From: Bifidobacterium amazonense
GTDB lineage: Bacteria > Actinomycetota > Actinomycetes > Actinomycetales > Bifidobacteriaceae
Reading direction: 5' to 3'
Assembly (NCBI RefSeq): GCF_018555435.2
Contig: NZ_JAFEJT020000026.1
Location: forward strand, 1 to 41,418
DNA length: 41,418 bases
Numbering within the stretch: position 1 is the first letter of the stretch; the number at the start of each line of letters is the position of its first letter. The position numbers and the translations under genes were made by a program. Under the pieces are notes generated by a model. The model did no database searches and was not told the origin of the DNA. It was given only the letters and a program-made list of their open reading frames with translations. Shown piece after piece: positions 24,046 through 33,335 of this stretch.

Positions 24046-26901
24046 TCACTCGGGGCTCTTGAGCGCGCCGACCATGTCGATCCGGTCGAGCGAACGGTTC
24101 GTGGCGAGTTCGACGACCACGGTGAACGCGAGCGCGAGCGCGGCCGCCGCCACATAGCAGTACCAGGCCACGTTCGGCACGATGTTCATGCCCGGCAGAT
24201 CGAGCCTGCCGAGCAGGAGGCCCAGCAGCCCGCGCCCGCACGGCAGGCCGACCGCGATGCCGATCGACGCCAGCAGCAGCATCTCCTTGTTCACGTAGCC
24301 GTGCACCTCGCGCCGCCGGAAGCCGAGCACCTTGATGGTGGCGAGCTCCCGTTCGCGCTCGGAGATGTTCGTGCTGGCGAGCGTGTAGAGCACCACGATC
24401 GCGAGAACCGCGGCCATGACCACGATGAACCCGATCATCACGAAGAAGATGAGGAAGCTCTTCGAGAAGTCGCGCATCTGCCTGGCGGCGCTCGTCACGG
24501 ACAGGTAGGCGTCCTGCGAGGCGAGCCGGTCGGCGAAGGCGATCTGCGCGTCCGCGTCGCCCTTGACCTTGATGTAATCGGCGTTGAGCTGCAGCGCGTC
24601 ATCGTCCGAGCCGGTGCCGGACGTGCCAGCGTCGGACGTGCCGAACGCATCGCGGTAGGCGCTTGCGGTCATGACCATGACGTTGCCCGTGTAGTACTGG
24701 GCCACGCCGAGCACGGTCACGTCGGCGGAGTCCATCATGGCGTCGACCGCGGTCACCGTGTCGCCGGCCTTCAGGGAGAAGGTGTCGGCGGCGTTGGCGG
24801 TTACGATCGCGGCGGGCCGGCCGGAGTCGCCGTCGCTCGTACTCGCGAGCGCGATCGGCTCGCCGTCGACGGTGTGCAGATCGAGCCAGCCGTCGAGCGA
24901 CGCATCGTCGGGCACGACGATGAGTTGCACGGTGAGCTTGGTGTCGGCGGTGCCGTCGCCGGACGTACCGCTCGCGCCGCTCGTGTCGCCGTCATCGCCG
25001 TCGCCGGACGTACCGGCCACGGACAGCGTCGCGCTCTCCAGATGCACCGGCAGCGTCGCCTCCACGTCCGCATCATCGTCCAGATCATGCTGCGCCTGAT
25101 CATGGTCGGCGGCAGACGTGACGGCCATCACGTCGTATTGCGCGATCTCGCTGAACTGCCGCGGCATGAGCGTCAATGCGGAACCGCCCATGCCGAAGCC
25201 CGCGGTCATGAGCGCGGTGCAGCCGAGCACGCCGATGATGACCATGAGCGCACGCGACTTGTATCGGAACAGGTTGCGCGCGGTCACCTTGCCGAGGAAG
25301 CTCAGATGGTTCCACACAAACCCGATACGCTGCAACACGATCGTACGGCCGGCCTTCGGCGCCTTCGGACGCATGAGTTCGGCCGGCTCCAACCGCAGCG
25401 ATCCGGAGCAGGCGGCCGCGGCCGCGCCGGTGATCACGACCACGAACAGCAGCACGCCGCCGACCGCGAGCCGCCAGTCGACCAGCAGCGGATAGCCGGG
25501 CAGCACGTAGATGCGCGAGATCAGCCGGCGCGTGAACACGAACGGCAGACCGATCAGGCCGAGCGCATCGCCGAGCAGACCGCCGAACAGGCAGGCCGCG
25601 CCCGAGTAGACGAGGTATTTGAGCATGGTCTCGCGGCGCGTGTAGCCGAGCGCCTTGTAGGTGCCGATGAGCCCGCGATCCTCCTCGACCATGCGCGTGA
25701 CGGCGGTCAGGCTCACCAGCAGCGCGATGACGAGGAACAGGATGGGGAACATCGTGCCCAGGCGCATGACCATGTCGCTTTGCGTCTTGACGTCCTGCCA
25801 GCTGGTGACGGCGCTGCGGTCGCGAATGATCCACTTGGCCTCCGGCATCGCGGAGACCCGTTCCCTGACGGCGGTCTCGGCATCGGCGAGCTTCGCCTCG
25901 GCGGCCGTTTTGGCCGGCAGTCCGTCGGGCAGCGCGTCGATCTGCGCCCGTTGCGCGTCGAGCGCGGCCATTGCCTTGTCGAGCGCGGCGTCGCGGACCG
26001 CGTCGGTGCGCGCCTGTTCGCGGGTCGACTGGATGGCTTCGATCGCGGCGCGCACGTCGGCGACCGTGTTGAGATAGTCGTCGTCGTACGTGTTCATCGC
26101 GGCCGCGCCGTCCGCCGTGACCACGACGGACGTATACGGCGCGTCGGCCGTGTCGGCTTCGGCGAGCGAGTCGGACGAGACGACCATCGGATACACGGTC
26201 TTGCCGCCGGAGACGAGCGCGAGCGGACCGTTGGGATTCACGATGTCGTTCGGGTCGATGATCTCGCCGACGATCGTGTACTCGCCGTCCGCGAACGTGC
26301 CGGTCGTGGTCGACGAGTCGGTCGCGTCACCAGACGCATCCGACGCCGCGTCGGCGTCCGTCGCAGACGTAGCGACCGCGGCCGTCGACGTCAGCGAATC
26401 ATCCGGCGAGAACTCGAGCGTATCGCCGATCTTCTTGCCGGCATCGTCCAGATACTGCCGCGTGACGGCGATCTCGCGGGCGGCGTTCGGCAGCCGGCCG
26501 TCGCTGACGTACGGGCTGTCGATGCCGCGGTCGTTGAGCTCGGTGACGGTGGCCGACGCGCTCTTGCCGTCGATTCTCGTCGTGACCGAGGCGCTGCGCT
26601 CGCCGGCCGCGTCCGCGACGCCGTCGACCTTGCGCAGCGCGGCGACGTCGTCATCGTCGAAGCCGAGCGTGGAGACGATCGAGATGTCGTGCATGGCCGT
26701 CCCGTCGAAGAATTCGTCGAGACCGGCGCGGATGTCGCGGCCGACGGTGTTCAGTCCGCCGAGCATCATCACGCCGACCGCGACGATGACGAGCATCGCG
26801 GCGAAACGCCTGCCGTTGCCGCGGATCGCGCGCCAGGCGTCCTTCCACATCGCGGTGCGTCGGCGCGCCCGCATCGCGCGGCGTTGCATGGTTCGTGTCA
26901 T
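24046..26901 (-). CDS. MacB/FtsX-type ABC exporter permease
   Basis: The 951-residue protein has an N-terminal membrane segment at about residues 32-50, a large extracytoplasmic domain, a first FtsX block at about 375-520 (MVEEDRGLIGTYKALGYTRRE), a second extracytoplasmic domain and a final FtsX block at about 815-945 (ERERELATIKVLGFRRREV). Between them lie hydrophilic, low-complexity stretches rich in Asp, Ser, Thr and Gly near 170-200, 627-650 and 754-767. The start follows GGGAGGAG. The ATPase gene is 14 bp upstream. Such two-FtsX permeases move peptides, lipoproteins or antimicrobials out of the membrane; the cargo here is unknown. Confidence 0.92.
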   Translation of the reverse strand: MTRTMQRRAMRARRRTAMWKDAWRAIRGNGRRFAAMLVIVAVGVMMLGGLNTVGRDIRAGLDEFFDGTAMHDISIVSTLGFDDDDVAALRKVDGVADAAGERSASVTTRIDGKSASATVTELNDRGIDSPYVSDGRLPNAAREIAVTRQYLDDAGKKIGDTLEFSPDDSLTSTAAVATSATDADAASDASGDATDSSTTTGTFADGEYTIVGEIIDPNDIVNPNGPLALVSGGKTVYPMVVSSDSLAEADTADAPYTSVVVTADGAAAMNTYDDDYLNTVADVRAAIEAIQSTREQARTDAVRDAALDKAMAALDAQRAQIDALPDGLPAKTAAEAKLADAETAVRERVSAMPEAKWIIRDRSAVTSWQDVKTQSDMVMRLGTMFPILFLVIALLVSLTAVTRMVEEDRGLIGTYKALGYTRRETMLKYLVYSGAACLFGGLLGDALGLIGLPFVFTRRLISRIYVLPGYPLLVDWRLAVGGVLLFVVVITGAAAAACSGSLRLEPAELMRPKAPKAGRTIVLQRIGFVWNHLSFLGKVTARNLFRYKSRALMVIIGVLGCTALMTAGFGMGGSALTLMPRQFSEIAQYDVMAVTSAADHDQAQHDLDDDADVEATLPVHLESATLSVAGTSGDGDDGDTSGASGTSGDGTADTKLTVQLIVVPDDASLDGWLDLHTVDGEPIALASTSDGDSGRPAAIVTANAADTFSLKAGDTVTAVDAMMDSADVTVLGVAQYYTGNVMVMTASAYRDAFGTSDAGTSGTGSDDDALQLNADYIKVKGDADAQIAFADRLASQDAYLSVTSAARQMRDFSKSFLIFFVMIGFIVVMAAVLAIVVLYTLASTNISERERELATIKVLGFRRREVHGYVNKEMLLLASIGIAVGLPCGRGLLGLLLGRLDLPGMNIVPNVAWYCYVAAAALALAFTVVVELATNRSLDRIDMVGALKSPE

Positions 26902-26915
26902 CGCAGGCTCCTCCC

Positions 26916-27617
26916 CTACCATTCGATGTCGGCGATCGGCATCGGGTTCGGGTTGCGCGTGATCTCGGTGACCTTGCCGGAACGGAAGCGGATCAGACGG
27001 TCGCCCATCGGCGCGAGGGCGGAGTTGTGCGTGACGAGCGCGACGGTGATGCCGCGGTTGCGGCAGGCGTCCTGCAGGAGCCGGAGCACCTCCTTGCCGG
27101 TGTTGTAGTCGAGCGCGCCGGTCGGCTCGTCGCACAGCAGCAGCTTCGGGTTCTTGGCGAGCGCGCGGGCGATGGAGACGCGTTGCTGTTCGCCGCCCGA
27201 GAGCTGCGCGGGAAAGTTGTTCAGACGCTCCCCCAGTCCGACTTTTTCGAGGGTTTCGCGCGCGTCGAGCGCGTCGGGGCAGATCTGGCTGGCGAGTTCG
27301 ACGTTTTCGAGCGCGGTGAGGTTGGGCACGAGGTTGTAGAACTGGAAGACGAAGCCGACGTCGAAGCGGCGGTAGTCGGTCAGCTGCGCCTCGTCGGCCT
27401 TGGTGATGTCATTGCCGTCGATCTTCACCGTGCCGGAGGTGGCGCGGTCCATGCCGCCGAGAATGTTCAGCGTGGTGGATTTGCCGGCGCCGGACGCGCC
27501 GAGGATGATGGCGAGTTCGTCCTGTTCGATGTCGAAGGTGGCGTGGTCGAGCGCCAGCACGGCGGATTGGCCGGTGCCGTATTGGCGTACCACGTCGTGG
27601 AATTCAAGGAAGCTCAT
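26916..27617 (-). CDS. ABC exporter ATPase, MacB/LolD type
   Basis: The 233-residue ATPase has Walker [10 protein letters not shown] (40-48), signature LSGGEQQ (139-145), Walker [10 protein letters not shown] (159-167) and the D-loop ALD after it; His in VTHNS closes the site. It matches the FtsE/LolD/MacB subgroup. It drives the FtsX-type permease encoded 14 bp downstream. The start follows GAGAGGA. The gene is divergent from a TetR gene at 27924, which probably controls it. Confidence 0.95.
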   Translation of the reverse strand: MSFLEFHDVVRQYGTGQSAVLALDHATFDIEQDELAIILGASGAGKSTTLNILGGMDRATSGTVKIDGNDITKADEAQLTDYRRFDVGFVFQFYNLVPNLTALENVELASQICPDALDARETLEKVGLGERLNNFPAQLSGGEQQRVSIARALAKNPKLLLCDEPTGALDYNTGKEVLRLLQDACRNRGITVALVTHNSALAPMGDRLIRFRSGKVTEITRNPNPMPIADIEW

Positions 27618-27729
27618 GGTGGTTCGGTCCTCTCTTGCGGTGGCCTGCGCGGCGTCGCGACGCTCGTCCGCGCATGGCCCAATGGCTCAGAAGCATCCCG
27701 GCCGCGACGGCAATGCCTTCTTTCGTCGT

Positions 27730-27900
27730 GTCGGGTTCCGGTGCATTGCGCTTCCAAGAAATACATCACCATGTGGGGTAAATAAATCCACGCAATTCCA
27801 CATTGTGTCGGGTTGTTTGGGCGAAACCACGATAGGACCGTGGCATTCCGGCAAAAACACGATACGATGTCGAGTTATCACGAGACGTAACCCGACAATG
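27730..27900. promoter_or_regulatory. divergent promoter region with GTCGGGTT repeats
   Basis: The 306-bp gap 27618-27923 between ATPase and TetR genes holds no visible gene. GTCGGGTT occurs near 27730 and 27808, and its inverse AACCCGAC near 27889. The last two are within longer arms, CATTGTGTCGGGTT and AACCCGACAATG, which would pair except for two extra bases. These are candidate operators for the TetR protein next door. Confidence 0.5.
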
Positions 27901-27923
27901 CACGACAGTCAGGGAGCATAAAC

Positions 27924-28595
27924 ATGACAAGACCGAGGGCCGGCGAGCGCAGCGCACCGGAAAAGATGCAGGAGGCGTTCTGGCTGCTGCTCGAGCAGAA
28001 GCCATACGCGCAGATCACCATCAGCGACATCACGCGCGTCAGCGGGCTCAACCGCAGCGCGTTCTACTACCACTACGGCAACATCCCGGAACTGGCCGAC
28101 GACGCGATCGCGGCGATCTACGAGGAGCCGGACATCATCGCGTTCATCACGAGCATCGTCAGGCAACGCGATGCCACGGGCGGCATCGGCACCATCGACG
28201 ACATCCGCGCCTTCGCGCTCGCCAACGTGGCCTCGCCGCAACGCATGGCGAACGTCCGCCGACTCTCGCTCATCGCCGGACCGCATGGATCGGCCGGACT
28301 TGCGGCGCAGCTCAAGACGCGCGTCATCGACATCTGGATGGCGGCGCTCGGCCGCGATTCCGCCACGCTCAACCCAGGCCAGCATATCCTGCTGGAATTC
28401 GTCTCCAGCGGCGTGCTCGGCATCCTCGCCAAGGCGCCCGCCCTGTTCACCGCCGAGAACGTCGAATGGCTCAGCGGATCCATCCTGCCGAACGTCATCT
28501 CCCAGCTCATCAACTCGCTCAGGGATGGCGGCGACTCCGACGAACCGTCACCGGGGAATACCGCACCGCATCAGGCCGGCACGGCATCAGTTTGA
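27924..28595 (+). CDS. TetR/AcrR family regulator divergent from ABC exporter
   Basis: The 223-residue protein starts with a TetR-like helix-turn-helix (QITISDITRVSGLNRSAFYYHYGNIPEL, residues about 31-58), typical of the subgroup with AFYYHY recognition helices. The C-terminal part is helical with no clear ligand motif. The start follows AGGGAG at good spacing. It is divergent from the exporter ATPase and probably represses it. Its stop codon lies inside the first copy of an intergenic repeat. Confidence 0.88.
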   Translation: MTRPRAGERSAPEKMQEAFWLLLEQKPYAQITISDITRVSGLNRSAFYYHYGNIPELADDAIAAIYEEPDIIAFITSIVRQRDATGGIGTIDDIRAFALANVASPQRMANVRRLSLIAGPHGSAGLAAQLKTRVIDIWMAALGRDSATLNPGQHILLEFVSSGVLGILAKAPALFTAENVEWLSGSILPNVISQLINSLRDGGDSDEPSPGNTAPHQAGTASV

Positions 28596-28793
28596 CGATT
28601 GAGAGGCGGAAATCCGCGTCCGTCAACGTCGGTTTGACGATTGAGAGGCTACTTCCCTGGCATCCCCTCGGCGACACGCCCGGAAAACAAGGGCGTATGC
28701 ACTCGTATGGCACCTTGCGGCGCGCAAGATCGCCTCTCAATCGTCAAACTGACCTCTACCAAGGCCGATTTCCGCCTCTCAATCGTCGAACTG
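28588..28793. repeat. intergenic palindromic repeat family, four CAGTTTGACGATTGAGAGGC units
   Basis: Two forward units (28588-28610 and 28631-28650) are followed by two inverted units (28732-28751 and 28771-28793). The outer pair matches over 27 bases with one difference. The first unit contains the stop codon of the TetR gene; the last ends on the base before the stop codon of the convergent DUF4432 gene. The unit is unrelated in sequence to the cluster at 7540. A large stem-loop could form in RNA from either strand. Confidence 0.85.
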
Positions 28794-29894
28794 CTATCGC
28801 GCAGAGCCGACGAGCGCGTCGCGGCGGGCGATGAGGGCGTCGATCTCCTCGTCTCCCTCGATGACGGTGAACGTGACGACCTTGCGCTCGGTGGCCTGCG
28901 GCGCGATCGTGTGCAGGTCGCCGCGCTCCTCGTGCCAGCCGCGGCCGTGCACGCTCGAATTCGACGGCTCAAGTCCGACCACATAGTCGCCGGAGCCCAT
29001 CGACTTCCATTCCATGAAGTACGGGAAGTCGGCCGCATCGAACTCGATCACGACGCCGAGGCCCAGCTTGCGGTTGACGACCGCGGCGAAGCTGCGGCCG
29101 TCCGCATCGGCGGCCAGGTCGTGCAGGTACACGCTTTCCGGCTTGTTGTCGACCGGCGCGCCGATCTCGCTCCACGGGGTCTCGTCGGCGGCGGTCGTCT
29201 CGTCGCGCGGCGTGGCCTTGCGGCTCGGGATCACGACCTGGGCGCCCTCCGCCAGCAGCGGCCAGCCGAAGTTGCAGTGGTACATCCACATGAGCGGCTC
29301 GGTGCGGAAGCTCTCATTGGTCACTTCGTCCTCAACGGTGATCGTCGACGTGCCGTACACGCTCGTGATGCGGCGGCGCAGCACCATGTTCTCGCCGAAC
29401 AGCTCCGCCTCGCGCATCTCGCCCGACACCTCGAGCACATACCGGCCGTTCTCGTCCCAATACGCGTCGGAGGAGACGTGCTCGGCGGGCGTGGTGCGGA
29501 TGCGGCCGTGCATCGGATAGCTGCCGGCCGGATACTTGGAACCCTCCTGCGTCACGTACGGCGCGCAGATGTTCTCGAACCCGCAGGTGAAGAACAGGCC
29601 GCCCATGATGGAGCGCTGCGCCTCGGCGCCGTTCGTGTCGAACTGGTTGCGGCCGTTGAGGCCCGGCTTGGACAGGAACGTGAGGTTCTCGCCCCGGTAT
29701 TCGATCTGCGCGATGTCGAGCGCGCGGTCGGCCATCGACATGAAACGCAGCGGACCGTTCTTCACCTCGATGCCGCGCAGGCCGTGGGAGCGGCCCTCCT
29801 GGTATTCGACCGGGCGCGTGTAGGCGGCCTGCTGCAGGCTGCCCATGTGGGCGAGCATATCGGCGCGGGCGGGATTGTCTCGGTTGACGAGCAT
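28794..29894 (-). CDS. DUF4432 family protein (aldose-1-epimerase-like fold)
   Basis: The 366-residue protein matches the DUF4432 family of galactose-mutarotase-like beta-sandwich proteins, with blocks such as GGLFFTCGFEN, MHGRIRTTPAE, MWMYHCNFGWPLL and VVGLEPSN. Conserved His in MHGR and in YHCNFG and Glu in GLEP correspond to mutarotase active-site positions. It probably interconverts anomers or isomers of a sugar. The start follows AAGGAGG. An operator of the GH36-cluster type overlaps its -35, so it is likely part of that regulon though 10 kb away. The precise sugar is unknown. Confidence 0.82.
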   Translation of the reverse strand: MLVNRDNPARADMLAHMGSLQQAAYTRPVEYQEGRSHGLRGIEVKNGPLRFMSMADRALDIAQIEYRGENLTFLSKPGLNGRNQFDTNGAEAQRSIMGGLFFTCGFENICAPYVTQEGSKYPAGSYPMHGRIRTTPAEHVSSDAYWDENGRYVLEVSGEMREAELFGENMVLRRRITSVYGTSTITVEDEVTNESFRTEPLMWMYHCNFGWPLLAEGAQVVIPSRKATPRDETTAADETPWSEIGAPVDNKPESVYLHDLAADADGRSFAAVVNRKLGLGVVIEFDAADFPYFMEWKSMGSGDYVVGLEPSNSSVHGRGWHEERGDLHTIAPQATERKVVTFTVIEGDEEIDALIARRDALVGSAR

Positions 29895-29930
29895 GGTGTA
29901 CCTCCTTGTAACGGTGTTTTTCCTCCCCAC

Positions 29931-29967
29931 ACTGTACACGGCCACGAACTGTAAGCAAACGCTTTCC
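29931..29967 (-). promoter_or_regulatory. promoter and LacI-type operator of DUF4432 gene
   Basis: On the minus strand TTGCTT (29953-29958) and TACAGT (29931-29936) are 16 bp apart. AGCAAACGCTTTCC at 29954-29967 resembles the operator at 15075 and 19438 and overlaps the -35. Confidence 0.55.
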
Positions 29968-30133
29968 GCGGCGTGCCGCCCACGTGCCGCGCCAATGCAG
30001 CACCCCGACCAACACCGCGGCACGACCATCCTCAGCCCGTCTCATGGACATCACCCCGGCAGGCACAGCCAAGGACCGGTACCGCGACACCACAACGACA
30101 CCATGGAGAACCCGCAAACGATGGTTGTCCGCC

Positions 30134-30237
30134 CCGCCGGTAGACTGTCGGTGACATCGACCGGCAGGGGCTACGGCGTCGCGCAACGGATTCCACGGAT
30201 TCCACATCGGCAATATCCCAAATAATCCGAATCGGAT
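30134..30237 (+). promoter_or_regulatory. upstream region of MFS gene with dyad and short repeats
   Basis: The 426-bp gap 29895-30320 holds the DUF4432 promoter and then no gene. Towards the MFS gene it has CCGCCGGTAGACTGTCGG at 30134 (TAGACT could be a -10), a direct repeat GGATTCCAC at about 30188-30205, and the dyad ATCCGA-A-TCGGAT at 30225-30237, a candidate operator. No regulator gene adjoins it directly. Confidence 0.4.
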
Positions 30238-30320
30238 CGTCCGACGGGCATCCGCGCATCATGACGTTGACCGAAATCGGCTGGGAACCACCATTCGCAT
30301 CGCAGCTGAAAGGAACAGCC

Positions 30321-31742
30321 ATGCCCGTCTCGCGCGCAACGCGATCCGTTCCGTCCGCGGAACCGTCATCCGCCCACCCGATCCTCCCGATCGTCATCAT
30401 GATGGTCGGCTCGTTCACCGCCATCCTCAACCAGACGCTCATGACGAGCGCACTCCCCCATCTCATGCTCGACTTCGGCGTCACCAGCAACACCGCGCAG
30501 TGGCTGAGCACCGGGTTCATGCTCACGAACGGCATCATGATCCCGATCACCGCGTTCCTCATCCAGCGCTTCACCACGCGACAGCTGTTCTTCTACGCGA
30601 TCGGCATGTTCCTGTTCGGTACGCTCGTGTGCATGTTCGCGCCCGGCTTCTGGGTGCTGCTGGCCGGCCGCGTCCTGCAGGCCACCGGCGCGGGCATCCT
30701 CATGCCGCTGCTGCAGACCGTGCTGTTCCTCACGTTCCCGCCGAGCAAGCGCGGCACGGCGATGGGCTGGTTCGGCATGGTCATCGCGTTCGCGCCGGCG
30801 ATCGGCCCGACCCTGTCCGGCCTGATCATCGACCTGCTGCCGTGGCGATTCCTGTTCGCCCCGCTTGTCGTGATCGCCGTGGCCGTGCTCGCCGCCGCGA
30901 TCCCGACCGTGCGCAACGTCACGCCGCAGACCGATCCGACGATCGACGTTCCGTCGGTCGCGCTGTCGACGCTCGGTTTCGGCGGCCTGCTACTCGGGTT
31001 TTCGCTGGCCGGCCAGTCCGGCTGGACGTCCGCCGGCACGCTGGGTTCGCTGGCGGTCGGCGCGGTCTCGCTGGTCGCATTCATCACGAGACAGCTGCGC
31101 CTGCCGCGCCCGCTGCTCAACTTCCGCGTGTTCGCCAAGCCGATGTTTACACTGCCGATGATCGTGATCGTGCTGGTGTTCGTCACGTTCATTTCGACGA
31201 TGAACATCCTGCCGATGTTCATCCAGAATTCGCTGGGGATGACCGCGTTGCAGTCCGGCCTGCTGCTGGCGGGCGGCGGCATCGCCGAGGGCGTGTTCAA
31301 TCCGGTCGCCGGCCGTCTGTTCGACCGGTTCGGCATCCGTCGCATCGCGCCGCCCGCGATCGCCGTTGTCGCGGCGGCCTCGTTCGCGCTGTCGCGTATG
31401 GGTGCGGCCACACCGGCATGGTATCCGGCGGTGTTCTTCACGCTGATGATGGCCGGCGTCGCGTTCTGCCTGATGCCGTTGACCACGACCGCGCTCAACC
31501 AGTTGACGGGCCCGCTGATCCCGCACGGCACGGCGATGAACAACACGTTGCGGCAGACGTGCGCGGCGATCGGCATCGCGATCTGCTTCACGATCATGAC
31601 GACGCACACGCTGCCCGCCTCTGTTGCCGGATCGGCCGCGGCCGGTCTCGCTCATGGCGTGGATGCGGTGTTCGTCGTCTCGACCGGCGTGGCGATCGTC
31701 GCGTTCGCGCTGTCGCTGTTCGTGCGCGACGGGCGACGCTGA
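30321..31742 (+). CDS. MFS transporter, DHA2 (EmrB/QacA) drug efflux type
   Basis: The 473-residue protein has about fourteen hydrophobic segments. Motifs of DHA2 pumps are visible: LNQTLMTSALPHLMLDF (motif D1 region) near residue 37, QWLSTGFMLTNG, and GRVLQATGAGILMPL (motif C-like region) near residue 118. It should export hydrophobic toxic compounds by proton antiport. The start was set at the Met after AAAGGA; an upstream in-frame Met lacks a site. Its stop lies four bases from the stop of a second MFS gene that converges on it. Confidence 0.9.
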   Translation: MPVSRATRSVPSAEPSSAHPILPIVIMMVGSFTAILNQTLMTSALPHLMLDFGVTSNTAQWLSTGFMLTNGIMIPITAFLIQRFTTRQLFFYAIGMFLFGTLVCMFAPGFWVLLAGRVLQATGAGILMPLLQTVLFLTFPPSKRGTAMGWFGMVIAFAPAIGPTLSGLIIDLLPWRFLFAPLVVIAVAVLAAAIPTVRNVTPQTDPTIDVPSVALSTLGFGGLLLGFSLAGQSGWTSAGTLGSLAVGAVSLVAFITRQLRLPRPLLNFRVFAKPMFTLPMIVIVLVFVTFISTMNILPMFIQNSLGMTALQSGLLLAGGGIAEGVFNPVAGRLFDRFGIRRIAPPAIAVVAAASFALSRMGAATPAWYPAVFFTLMMAGVAFCLMPLTTTALNQLTGPLIPHGTAMNNTLRQTCAAIGIAICFTIMTTHTLPASVAGSAAAGLAHGVDAVFVVSTGVAIVAFALSLFVRDGRR

Positions 31743-31746
31743 CGCG

Positions 31747-33252
31747 CTACGCCTCCTTGAGTTCGGGAGCGCGACGTGTGGAGAAGCGGAACATGAGCGC
31801 GGCAAGCACGACGCCGACCACGGCCATGCCGGCGAGCACCCACATGCTCGACGAGAAGCCCTGCAGGTACGATTCGGCCTCGCCCGCGCCGGAGCGGGCC
31901 GCGGCGGCGGAGAATTCGGACAGCAGCGCGCTGGCCACGGCCGTGCCGATCGCGCCTGCCAGCTGTTGGACGGTGTTCATCACCGCCGAGCCGTCCGCGT
32001 TGAGCCGTGCGGGCAGCTGGTTCAACGCATGGGTCTGGTCGGGCACGAGCACGAATCCGGAGAACGCCATGAACACCGCGTAGGCGATGGCCACCGCCGC
32101 CACGTTGCCGGAGGCCGCGATGAACACGACGTCCATCACGGTGACGACCGAGAATCCGATCACGATGAACTTCGGCGGGAAATGGTTCTTCAGCGCCCCG
32201 CCGATCATCGGCGCGGCGATCGCTCCGACCGCCGCGCCCGGCAGCAGGGTCAGCGCGGCGGCGAGGCTGCCCATGCCGAATCCGCGCTGCAGCAGGATCG
32301 GCAGCATGAAGTTGAGGCCGAGCACGCCGCCGGACGCCATGAGCAGGATCAGCATGCCGAGCGAGAATCCCGGGTAGGCGAACACGCGCACCTCGACCAG
32401 CGGACGCGTCATGCGCAGCTGCACGATCGCGAACACGGCCAGTACCGCCACGCTTGCGGCCAGCGTCAGCCAGAACCGCCAGTCGCCGTTCCATCCGGCG
32501 AAGAAGCTCACCGCGACGATCAGGCCGGCGAGTCCGACCGCGACCAGCAGCAGCGACGGCACGCTGATCGTCGCCTGCTCGCGGTCGCCGGGGTGGCGGA
32601 TCTCCGGCACCGTGGCCATGCCGAGCGCGAACGAGACGGCCAGGAACGGCAGCATCGTGTAGAAGATCCAATGCCAGTCGAGCCATTCCATGACCACGCC
32701 GCCGAACACCGGGCCGATGGCCGGCGCGGCGCAGGTGACGAGGCTGACGATGCCGAGCATCGCGCCGCGTTGTTCGAGCGGCGCCTTGTCGAGAATGATG
32801 TTGGTGATGAGCGGCAATGAGATGCCGGTGCCGAGCGCCATGACGAGACGCGCGGCGAGCAGCATCGGGAAGTTGACGGCGAACGCGCCGATCAGCGTGC
32901 CGACGGTGAAGATCGCGACCGCCGCAACGAACAAGGTTCTGGTGGCGAAGCGGCGGACCATGAACGGCGAGTTTGGGATCGCGACCGACAGGAGCAGCAG
33001 GTAGCCGGTGGTGAGCCATTGCACCGTGGATGCGTCGACCGAGAACTCCTGCATGAGCGTGGAGTAGGCGATGTTGAGCGACGTTTCGGACAGGATGCCG
33101 AGGAAGGTGAGGATCGCGAGCGCGACCACGCAGATGACGATGGAGACCGGTACGGGGCGTTTGCCGTTGGCCGGGGGCGTCTTCGCCGCGGCTCCCGCAC
33201 CGTTTCGCTCCTGTCGTTCGCCGGCTGCGGCTTCCCTGTCTTGTCCCGTCAT
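31747..33252 (-). CDS. MFS transporter, DHA2 (EmrB/QacA) drug efflux type, downstream of padR
   Basis: The 501-residue protein begins with a charged cytoplasmic tail of about 34 residues and has about fourteen hydrophobic segments. ETSLNIAYSTLMQEF and WLTTGYLLLLSVAIP match the first motifs of DHA2 pumps, and ARLVMALGTGISLPL motif C. It lies 83 bp after the PadR gene on the same strand, so the two are probably co-transcribed, which is a common arrangement for PadR-controlled efflux. The start follows TGGAGA. Substrate unknown. Confidence 0.9.
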   Translation of the reverse strand: MTGQDREAAAGERQERNGAGAAAKTPPANGKRPVPVSIVICVVALAILTFLGILSETSLNIAYSTLMQEFSVDASTVQWLTTGYLLLLSVAIPNSPFMVRRFATRTLFVAAVAIFTVGTLIGAFAVNFPMLLAARLVMALGTGISLPLITNIILDKAPLEQRGAMLGIVSLVTCAAPAIGPVFGGVVMEWLDWHWIFYTMLPFLAVSFALGMATVPEIRHPGDREQATISVPSLLLVAVGLAGLIVAVSFFAGWNGDWRFWLTLAASVAVLAVFAIVQLRMTRPLVEVRVFAYPGFSLGMLILLMASGGVLGLNFMLPILLQRGFGMGSLAAALTLLPGAAVGAIAAPMIGGALKNHFPPKFIVIGFSVVTVMDVVFIAASGNVAAVAIAYAVFMAFSGFVLVPDQTHALNQLPARLNADGSAVMNTVQQLAGAIGTAVASALLSEFSAAAARSGAGEAESYLQGFSSSMWVLAGMAVVGVVLAALMFRFSTRRAPELKEA

Positions 33253-33335
33253 GCGCGTTCTCCATTTCCCGGCGGCATCGGTGATTGTTGCATATCAAAC
33301 AAGGTGCCATCGTACCGGCGAATGTTACACGAAAC

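Noticed and set aside
24301..27108. 935-codon open frame opposite the exporter genes
   Set aside because: It is antisense to two well-matched ABC genes, and its His/Arg/Gly-rich composition fits a shadow of GC-rich third codon positions.
28588..28793. CRISPR array
   Set aside because: Units occur in both orientations and spacers are unequal; no cas genes.
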